Shown here: positions 1 through 7,996 of the stretch, piece after piece
Numbering within the stretch: the first letter of the stretch is position 1
Layout: each line of letters starts with the position of its first letter
Assembly: GCA_015499985.1 (NCBI GenBank)
Contig: JAAAUF010000764.1
Location: 1 to 20,312, forward strand
DNA: 20,312 nucleotides
Direction of reading: 5' to 3'
Source of the DNA: Haplosporangium gracile
Taxonomy: Eukaryota > Mortierellomycota > Mortierellomycetes > Mortierellales > Mortierellaceae
Translations under genes and position numbers: made by a program
Notes under the pieces: model-generated
The model's input: the letters and a program-made list of their open reading frames with translations, nothing else
Database searches by the model: none
What the model was told of the DNA's origin: nothing

Positions 1-10
1 TCTCTCTCTC

Positions 11-60
<50 letters not shown>

Positions 61-65
61 ACTCT
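1..65. repeat. (TC)n dinucleotide microsatellite
   Basis: The window opens inside an almost uninterrupted TC/CT run with single substitutions near 23, 56 and 61. It is cut by the window edge, so its full length is unknown. A CT run of this kind could also be part of a fungal promoter pyrimidine block for a gene to the left or right, but no plus-strand gene follows it closely. Confidence 0.95.
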
Positions 66-552
66 GTTGCTTTTTTTCTTTGTGTATTTGCGGCCGAGGA
101 TATTCATGCATTAGTGGACAAACAGCACCTGCTTCTTGTCCTTCTCGCCTTATTTTCTACACCTTGGGCCTTTGTCTGCCTTGTTATCGTTACACGAGTC
201 AGGAAATAGAGGAAGAGATGAGATTGCGTAAACTGACCTGCAGCGTTAAGACGTTATAATAGAATAGGGTATGGCTTCCGTCAAAAGAAAGATCGTCAAC
301 TTTATTCACCATCCACAGTTCCTAAAGACGAAGTCTGTTCCTTAACCAAAAAAAAAAAAACACACTCCTTCCAAACCGACAACAAAACATTTCTGGTTAT
401 GATTAATTGATCAGTGATCAATCACTGAAACCAGAAAGGATTAGTGGCGTTGTTTTCACAAATTCGAGCAAGACACATGTCATAATCGTATGCACCCAGC
501 AGGCTACAACATGCAAAATTGTTATCCACCAATTAAGATTCAAAAAATATGA
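66..552. other. Non-coding stretch downstream of the calreticulin-like locus
   Basis: No frame in this stretch shows a recognisable protein. It holds an A-run at about 349-360 and a nested palindrome at 407-427. It lies just past the minus-strand stop at 553-555, so part of it would be the 3' untranslated region and polyadenylation region of that locus. Confidence 0.5.
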
Positions 553-1948
553 CTACAGCTCATCGCGGCAGTTCTGCTCAGACTGCTCCTCGTCAAGTTC
601 ATCAAGCTCGTAGAATCCATTTGTCGCCATCTTCTCAGCAACAGCTTCTCTCTTGTTCATGGCCTGGCATTCCTCCGCCGTCTCAGCCGCTCTGGCATCT
701 GCCTCCGCCTTTTCCCTCTCCTCCCTCTCCTTTGCTTCTTTCTCCTTCTCCTTCACACCTTTGGCCTCCAACTCGGCCACCATCTTCTTCTCCACTGCAA
801 AGTTCTTCTTCCAGTGCTCCGAATATTCGTTCGCGACATCCTTATCTGTTGTCACGACAATATCATTAAAAATCGACCCACTATTGACCTGCCACAAATC
901 CATCCCACGCCACCAATTCGATAGTGTGCCAAACTCGAATACTCCTGGAAGTCGGGATTGGGGATATCGGCGGGCTTCCATTCACCCTTGTAGGCAGGGT
1001 TGGGTATCATCTTGGGTTGCCATTTCTCAAAATTCGGGTTGTCCGGGAGCCTCCCATCCGCCATCGACCTCCTCGTCCCATTCCTCCGATTGCTTGGCTT
1101 CAGGGCCCGGAACCGTCTGTGAAATCTAGTCATAGTTTCTCGGGTTTCTTGTGGGTCTCGTCCAATATATCAACCCAATCTGTCGGCTTCTTGTCGTTCG
1201 GGTCGGCGATCGTCCGAGGCGCGTAGACGTCCCAATGATCCTCCATTGAGACGTGGTCCGCCTTCACGTCCCCATCAATCAGAAGCGAACACTTTTGGTC
1301 TGGGGTGGACAGTCAGACGGTAGAGATGTGTTTTGGAATTCTTGGGAACCGGGAACTCCTTCTTGGTCTAATGGCTCTTCCCATCATGATGGAAAAGCAC
1401 ATGGACACGGCTTCGGGCTCCACAGACATCGGGTCCGAACATGATTGCGTACTCGCTGTCACCGTTAAAGGACTTGGTGTCAAACCTTTCGGGCAGCAAA
1501 TTGAGGTAGGATCCACCGCATTCTTGGTTGATTTCTTGTTTGACTGTGTACTGGACGATTAAGTCGTCCTTGGAGTTGTCGGCGACGGATGGGAAGAGTG
1601 CCGAGATGAGGTAGAAACGTGTGTCCTGGGAGGTTTGGAGTCCTTGGGTGTACTTCTTGTTGACGTGAAATGTACCTGATGAGAGGGCGAATAAGCCCAA
1701 GTCCTCCTTTGTCGATGATGTTGTCCACCTCTATCGACCACGGTCATGATCAAATGAGAGTGTTTGTTCAGCGTTCGTTTGTTTGTTCGTTTTTTTTTGC
1801 AGGCAGCGTCTTTTATGGGCTGAAAGGGAGATCTAAGACTTACGTCTTGCCAATTGCTGTCGAAGAATATTCCTTCAAAGAAGACCTGGCTCGCTGCAGA
1901 GACTACGGTGGCGATGGCCAAAGTCGCAAGCAAAAGTGTCGTCTTCAT
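553..1948 (-). pseudogene. Calreticulin-like ER chaperone, disrupted by stops and frameshifts
   Basis: Calreticulin is a lectin chaperone and calcium store of the ER lumen. The first exon (1948-1844) starts MKTTLLLATLAIATVVSA, a clear signal peptide, then a donor GTAAGT; the acceptor TAG at 1733-1731 resumes at 1730 with RWTTSSTKEDLGLFALSSG. The globular lectin part is well kept (GLQTSQDTRFY, VQYTVKQE, ECGGSYLNLLP, GDSEYAIMFGPDVCG). P-domain type motifs follow in changing frames (DPNDKKPTDW, WDEEVDG, MIPNPAYKGEWKPADIPNP), then MDLWQVNSGSIFND, a charged C-domain and the ER retrieval signal RDEL at the stop. The coding frame breaks repeatedly: TAG at 1370-1368, frame changes near 1301, 1138, 1045 and 905, and TAG at 1128-1126. 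The gaps are too short for introns. The C-domain is less acidic than usual for the family. The family call is firm; pseudogene versus local base-calling error is less so. Confidence 0.8.
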
Positions 1949-2195
1949 GTTGATTAGAGATTGTGTATGTACGTTAAGAAAATGAAGAACAGCAGAGGAT
2001 CAATTTAACATCTGTCTCGGTTTATGCCGATATATGCCGATATTGCTGCGCGATCCATGCCCGTCTAAGCTCCATGGTAAACAATTGCTTTTATTTGTTG
2101 TTGTGGATGTTGAATGCAAATCAATAGGATATATGGTTGAAAAATGACACGCAAAATAATTCTGTACAAGTATCGTTCTTGGGACTTTTGAGCAC
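1949..2195 (-). promoter_or_regulatory. Intergenic: promoter side of calreticulin-like locus and 3' end of NADPH oxidase
   Basis: This 247-bp gap lies between two minus-strand genes. The oxidase stop is at 2198-2196, so the right part is its 3' untranslated region. About 75-95 bp upstream of the calreticulin-like ATG is a perfect 10-bp tandem repeat (2023-2042) that includes a TATAT core when read on the minus strand. The ATG has a good context (A at -3). No experimentally defined element can be assigned. Confidence 0.35.
2023..2042. repeat. Tandem 10-bp repeat TATGCCGATA x2
   Basis: Two perfect adjacent copies of TATGCCGATA lie upstream of the calreticulin-like start codon. The junction creates TATAT, so the pair could be a TATA-containing core or a paired factor site. 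Function is not known. Confidence 0.8.
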
Positions 2196-4842
2196 TTAGA
2201 AGTTCTCTAATAAATATATAACGAAACGAAAAAGGAAGAGGAGGTTAGCGTTTGCTCCAACATGTCTAAAGAGAGCATCTTACAGCCATGAAATCAACAG
2301 AAAGAAAAAAACAAAAAATGTACCTTTGTGCCAGAAGAAGGAGGTACCGGAACCACTGAACTTTGTACAGCATGCATGCAACTGCTTGCCCATACGCTTG
2401 GGTCCACAGAAAAAGACACCGATATCAGTGTCGGGGTGGTTGTTCCTGATGCGGTCAAACTCCATATCAAGATTAGGGCGTCCGAAGCAGGTCCTGGCGC
2501 GCAATCCTGTCACGGTATCGGCAAAGGCACTGTCTTCGTTAATCATCAGGTTACCGACCTCGGAGTGCCTCAGACGACCGGTCAGGAAGGTGTGAATCTC
2601 GATGAACTGGTTCAAATCCTGGGATTCGAGGGCCAACAAAAGCGACTGGAACCATTCGAACGACTCCTTGTCTCTGCAAATCCAGAAGAAGTAGACTTTG
2701 TGCAGCTTGGTGGCCTTGGTGGGGTAGTTCACTCTGTACCAGATACTCTTCAAAACACTGGCAAAGGGTGTCACTCCGATACCGGCTCCGACCAACACCG
2801 TCACCTCGTACTTGAAGACATCCTCCGAAGCGGCTCCGAAGGGCCCGTCAATCATGATCCTGGGCAAGACTGTCACCAATCCATTGCGATCGCCCAAACT
2901 CTCCTCCCACTCTCCGACACCCTCTGCGTCACATCCGAGTTTCTTGGACAGTTCTTTGGTAAAGTCTCCCACGACACGCATGTGGATACTGATATAGTCC
3001 TCCTCAGGTGCGCTGGTGAGTGTAAACGGGTGCCATTGCCAGAGCGAGACTTCGGGGCAGCAGAGGAAGATGTACTGTCCAGCCAGAGCACGGCAGTTGT
3101 CCTTCTTAATCTGAATCTCGACGACCTTGGAAGGGTGGAGAATGACTCTGGAGATGACAGTCTTTTGCTTGGCACGCCATTCACGAGCGACACGCTCCAG
3201 CAAGTAAATAAAACCACTCGAAACCCAGTACTTCCAGAAAGAGGAGATATCTTTGCAATAAGGGGGGCGATCGGGGGTGAGAAGACAGAAGGCTCCGTGG
3301 AAGGAAAAGAAGAAGAAGAAGACCAGGAAGAGATGGTGCCAATACCAAAAGGTCTCAAACTTCTTCATGCGGACGGAGGGAAGGGCAGTGGCAACTATGA
3401 CGACTAGGACGATGAGCATGATGTGGCCGGTCCATCCCGGTCCAGAGACGAACATCAGGTGCCAGAAGTTGTACTTTTCGGGTGCTGCCTTGGCGAGCAA
3501 GTAAAAGTTGCGGTAATGGGCAAAGGTATGAAGGAAGGAGAAGAAGACAATACTCCAGGCGATGGCCTTGTGAAAGGTCACAGCCTTGTCGAAGGGCACA
3601 ATGCGGTTAAGGGGAGTTGAGCGAAGCCAAGAGATGAGAGTCCTGCAGACGGGGAGAAGAATAACGCCCGAGTCGACATGAAGAACCAAAGCAGCTCCAC
3701 GGGCGATGGGAAGGGTGACGCCGACGATTGCACGAGAGCTGATAAAGTTATCCGAATAAAAGAAGTTGAAGAATGCGAGTCCAAAGAGTCCGATGTGGAC
3801 CATAATCCACAGTCCAAAGAAAATGGCTCTGTTTCCTATTGAGTCGAGTCGAGTTAAGAGCGAGAAGAAAGAGCAATAACGGTTAGAGTGTAGATCGACT
3901 GGAAAGGTTGGCCATTGTTGTCCCCTATTTTTAGTGTCTATCCTTGCGTATCCCTCTCCGCCTAACTATGTTCTTCCCAGGGGTGGATGATGGAAAAACA
4001 GGAAAAGGAGAGTAATGATGATCGTGGGCTAATGCTTCCTGTCCGTCGATCCTCGTTTTCCTGGTCCTGAAGCAATTGGTCTATCCGGTTCATCCTTTTT
4101 TCCTGTGCTTCTTTTTTCCATACGAGTTCTGTGTTGACCTTGTTCCCACCTCTCCCTGCATCGATGTGAGTGAGGGTGGTCTCTCTCGCTCCCTATCCTT
4201 CTCCGTCTAACCGTCTATCCGTGTGTCTGTTGCTTGTCTGTCGGTTCCACTTCCACTGCAGCATCTGGAAACAATAAAAAAGAGAAAAAAGGTAAAAATA
4301 GCATGATGTATATTCGCTCTTCCGTCCCTTTGACTTATCAGAGTAAGCGAAAGGGCTAACTCCAAATAAGAAAAAAGAGAGGGGAGAATGAAAAGAGAAG
4401 AGGGAAGGGAAAATATACCTTCATTGATCATCCAAATGTTGAGCTTCTGGTACCACGAGATGTTCTCTTCTACATTCGCCGCTGCTCCTCCTCCTGTTCC
4501 ATTTCCATTCTCCAGAGGACGGAGATGGTCCAGCTCGCCTCGTGGTGGTGGTCGTGATCCTCCTGCACCTCCTGCACCTCCTCCGGGTGCACCGTAGGTA
4601 CTTGTGCGTGCACCCATCTCCTGGAGACGGAAGTAAGTGGGGGAAGGAGGGGGGATAAGGGCTGAGTAGGTTGTGACGGGGCGTTGTTTGGCGATGTGGG
4701 CCTGGTGGTCGACAGAGTTGCGTCTGTTAGCGAGGGTGTTGGCCTGGGTTTGGTCGTAAGAGGATTGGTAGTCATGACCGGAGGAGGCACCCATTGCTGG
4801 GCCTCCGTTGCGGCTGCTGCCGTTATTGCTGCGGTAGTCCAT
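2196..4842 (-). CDS. nox: NADPH oxidase (Nox / gp91phox family), three exons, 648 aa
   Basis: It moves electrons from cytosolic NADPH through FAD and two haems across a membrane to oxygen, giving superoxide; fungal Nox enzymes act in development and hyphal polarity. Exons are 4842-4419, 3835-2324 and 2206-2196, all with GT-AG introns and matching phases (total 1947 nt including stop). Residues 1-135 are a low-complexity Gly/Pro/Ser extension; WYQKLNIWMINEG starts the membrane domain. Haem-ligand histidines are at 230/244 and 308/321, with the same spacing as the human pairs. Then come the FAD motif HPFTLTSAPEED (410-421), NADPH motifs GAGIGVTPF (491-499), GRPN (593-596) and FCGP (617-620). 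The final exon supplies the last codons so that the protein ends HKENF, as in gp91phox. No EF-hand is present, so it is not NoxC/Nox5-like; NoxA versus NoxB cannot be decided here. The start codon has A at -3 and G at +4. It appears intact. Confidence 0.95.
3836..4418 (-). other. Large first intron of the NADPH oxidase gene (583 nt)
   Basis: The donor follows GAA-G (…MINE) and the acceptor AATAG precedes GAAACAGAGCC, joining to NEG-NRAIFFG, which aligns without a gap to the first transmembrane helix of gp91phox-type proteins. At 583 nt it is several times longer than most introns in this window. I see no additional coding exon in it. Confidence 0.8.
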
Positions 4843-5300
4843 TATAGGAACAGCAACGGCTCAAAATAATAAGGAGTTGGCGGCCAAGGGGTTGAGTGAG
4901 AGTCGAAAGGATGAGAGTGAGGGTGAGGGTGAGGAAAGGAAGTAAGAGTTTTCTCCTGCTAACACTCAGTAGATTAAATAAAGGCAAGCAACGTGGAAGG
5001 ACGTGAAAGGGAGGAAGAGGAGGGATAGGAGGAGGAGAGAGAGAGAGAAAAAGGAAAAGGAAAAGAAAAAGGAAAAGGAAAAGGAAAAGAAAAAGGAAAA
5101 GGAAAAGGGTGAGGAGAAAGAGAGAGAAAAGGGTAAAGAGGAGGAGAAGATAAATAAAAAGGCAAAAAAAGGCCGGGAAAAGAAGACAGCGAGAAGGAAA
5201 ATAACAAGTGACTTTGAGAGGGCAGCTAGCGGTGAAATTGGATGGTTTCAGTTCATTGTGAAAAAGTAATGTTTCGATCACCGCCACAGACATCACAGAT
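4843..5300 (-). promoter_or_regulatory. CT-rich 5' region of the NADPH oxidase gene
   Basis: Read on the minus strand this is a long pyrimidine block: CCTCACCC-type repeats at about 4896-4935 and (TTTTCC)n at 5048-5108, embedded in CT-rich sequence to about 5170. CT-rich tracts just upstream of start codons are common in fungal promoters and 5' leaders. No TATA box or specific operator can be named with confidence. Confidence 0.5.
5048..5108. repeat. (GGAAAA)n purine tract
   Basis: The plus strand is built of GGAAAA units interrupted by GAAAAA variants. It is all-purine on one strand, so it is a candidate for triplex or polymerase slippage. It sits 200-260 bp upstream of the NADPH oxidase start codon. 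Confidence 0.9.
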
Positions 5301-7330
5301 ACATCAGATCACACCACACACATCGGATACGGAGAATGATGTTTAAGGGTGGGGGCCACTTGTCGCCGAACGATGATTGACGGCTCAAAACGGTCGATAA
5401 AATAAAAACGAAATGAAATTTCCCGCACCCAAATAAAAAAAATAAAACAAAAAATTGTGTTCCACTTCTCTTGCAGCGGCAACTACAACAACATCCACAG
5501 CAACCATAAAAGAATACCCGGCACTTGAATGTTCACGTTTCCTTCTTCATTCATCAATCTGCACGCATTTATCTTTCCTTTCCTTTCTTAATTTGCCGAA
5601 GTTAGCAAGTACCCCTGCCATTGTTTTTAACACACAACATTTTCAGGTCAGTTGATTGTCCATCTGGTCCAACTTCCTGTCTGTTTACAAGGGAAAAAAG
5701 AAATAAAAAGGAAAAACCTGTCCATTGACACATCAAACAAACCAACAACACGACAAGCCCACAGGACGGGAACTACCGAGGACCCAGACACACGCAAGAT
5801 AGCTACTCATTATCAATCAGCGATTCAAACACGGACAGGGGTCCAAACGCAATATCATTATTGGTAATACCACCACCATGAATGACAAATGCACGAAACC
5901 AGCCACCCAGCCACCCATGCCAGGGGCAGGGCAAATGAAGGGGCAGGGGAACCAGTTGGATTCATACACTCAAAACGTACTATACTGACACGCATACAAG
6001 GCATTTACACCAATATCTGTGAGAACTTTGCAAGTTATGAAGCGGACTTTGACTCGAAGCTAGCTCTGTCATTTGCTCTCATTCTCATAGTGCTCGCACT
6101 CTCTTACTCCATAGTCCATACCGGGTGTGGGCTTACGAAAAAATGAGCGATTTCATTCTCATCTTCCTCATCCTCGGACACTTTTGTGGCTAGACTGGCG
6201 GGACAGCAGTGCTTTTCCACCAATCCCACTTTGAGCCTGACATGGACACTCCAAAAAGGTCACACAAGATAAAACGAGTTTGGACACCATCGAAGAAGGT
6301 CTTTCTCTCTGTGTTCTTTTTCTCGTTTGCACAACACCACAAACCCTCATGCGGAAAAACTCTATCCTTCTATGTCACATACGTATTAAGTAAAAAGTAC
6401 GCCCAGAAATTAGACAATTCCTCTATTTGTCGTTACCTGTGGACATAGGGGAGAGACCAAGCCAAAAGACAAAATAAACAGAACTCATATTTCATTGCCC
6501 CTTGAAACGTTGGCACGACCTCCGTACCCTGGTCATTTGGAGATTGTTCAATCACTAGGTCATTCACGCTCCCTATTCCCTATTGAGTTCACTCCTCAAG
6601 GGAGATGGAATCATGGAACTGTCCAGTTCCAGATATGATGCAACTGCCTCCCAAATTGGTTGCCTGCCCTCTTATTCCAACACTCTTGATGGCTGCAACC
6701 GACCCCCATGGCCAACATCATAAAAAGTAGAAAAAAAGAGGAAGTGAGGCCACACTTGACTGACGCGCGTGTGAGAATAGGTGCGCATCCTGTCAGGACT
6801 CGAGGCTGTTTCTTATTACCTTTTATCTACGCAAGTTGCATGCACCTGCAGCCAACTTGGGGTGGACGGGCCACTTTAGATGTATCCTCGCTCTCTCCGT
6901 TTCTTATTCTCTGCCCTTCCATTTCTCTTACCGTTATAGTGCAGCCTTTTTTTTCTTTCTCCCGCTGGTACCTCCCTGATTGCGTTTTTGATGCAATCCC
7001 CAACGTCGTTCTGTTGAAATCGTCTGTCCATCGTTTGTATTTTGGGTTAGGGGGTCAACAACAGAAGCAAAATGGTCGAGCAAGGCCAATGGGAGATACG
7101 ACAAACCGCTGGAGAGCACTTCTTCCACTCAAAACTGTCGTACTTTTTCTATGTTCTCATCATGAAAGAGGGACGGGATGACCACCAGGGAGAGTGAAGA
7201 GGATGAAGAAGGTGAAGAACTAAGGACAGGTGTCTGCCTGGGGTCAAGTCGTAGACCCTTGCTTCAGTCGTACCATGACCCTTCTCCTTCGCTAGCGTCA
7301 ACAAAAAGCGAGGACGGAGTCAACTAGTAG
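5301..7330. other. Intergenic, no supported gene
   Basis: About 2 kb between the divergently transcribed oxidase and GEF genes. Open frames here are short and lack recognisable domains. The most protein-like is at 5889-6146 on the plus strand: 85 codons ending in one hydrophobic segment (LALSFALILIVLALSYSIV) that could be a membrane anchor, but it has no supported splice partners and no identity. I found no tRNA-like arms or rRNA. The length is unusual next to the rest of the window, so a non-coding transcript or a rapidly evolving gene cannot be excluded. Confidence 0.5.
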
Positions 7331-7996
7331 ACTCGCTTTTCTTTTCTTTTTTTTTTTACCTTCTCACTACCCCTTCGACCTTACGCTACACCCTCCTTCC
7401 TTACCTCCTTCCCTCTTTCTTTCCTCACTTCCCCCCTTCTTTTTTACCATTTTGCTCTTTTTTCACTTCGTTCATTCCTCAGCCATCATCCAACCCATTT
7501 CGGCCTTTTCATAACAACCATCGTCTTTCATTCACACTCACACTAACGCCGATTTGTTTGAACACAAAAGGAATCATCACCTAGCTCAAAAGAGAACTAA
7601 CTCTGTCCTACATTCTCGAAACACAACAAGGTACGCAATCTAAACAAAACGATTCTGAGTCACTAGCTGATCATCAACAACGCTCATCGAGCTCACCAAA
7701 CAACACGTCCTTTCCTTTCCTTTACTGTCTCTGCCAATCTGTACTCAGCCTCCGCTCCATCATTCGCTACTGATATCCCGCTCAGTGATCAATTGACCCT
7801 AAAAAAAACCACACGACGCGATCTGGACGCGTCAATTCCTCTTCCTCTTCTTTTTTTTGAAACAGAACGCGACCCCAAGAAGGGACTCAATGCGTGGTGA
7901 TTACGAGATTTCCGCCAGCATTGTCTTGCTTCACTAAGGAGAGCACTTTACAACACAGGCATCACCCTCTTGCTACTTTCGCTTACATCCTCAATA
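7331..7996 (+). promoter_or_regulatory. CT-rich promoter and probable 5' leader of the Ras-type GEF gene
   Basis: A pyrimidine block runs from about 7337 to 7470, followed by mixed sequence to the ATG at 7997, which has A at -3 and G at +4. A possible leader intron runs from a GTACGC donor at 7631 to an AG at 7864-7865 preceded by a strong pyrimidine tract; a second AG lies at 7957-7958. Neither splice is proven. Confidence 0.45.

Noticed and set aside
549..1226. Several plus-strand open frames rich in Ser/Pro/Ala across the calreticulin-like locus
   Set aside because: They are antisense to the clearly homologous minus-strand segments and have no recognisable domains.
2328..3407. A 359-codon plus-strand open frame
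   Set aside because: It is the antisense reading of NADPH oxidase exon 2, whose haem, FAD and NADPH motifs are on the minus strand.
5003..5269. Lys/Arg/Glu-rich plus-strand frame resembling a charged nuclear protein
   Set aside because: It is produced by the GGAAAA purine tract; composition is entirely explained by the repeat.
6708..7181. 157-codon plus-strand frame
   Set aside because: No domain, mixed composition, no splice context and no CT-rich leader; looks like chance.
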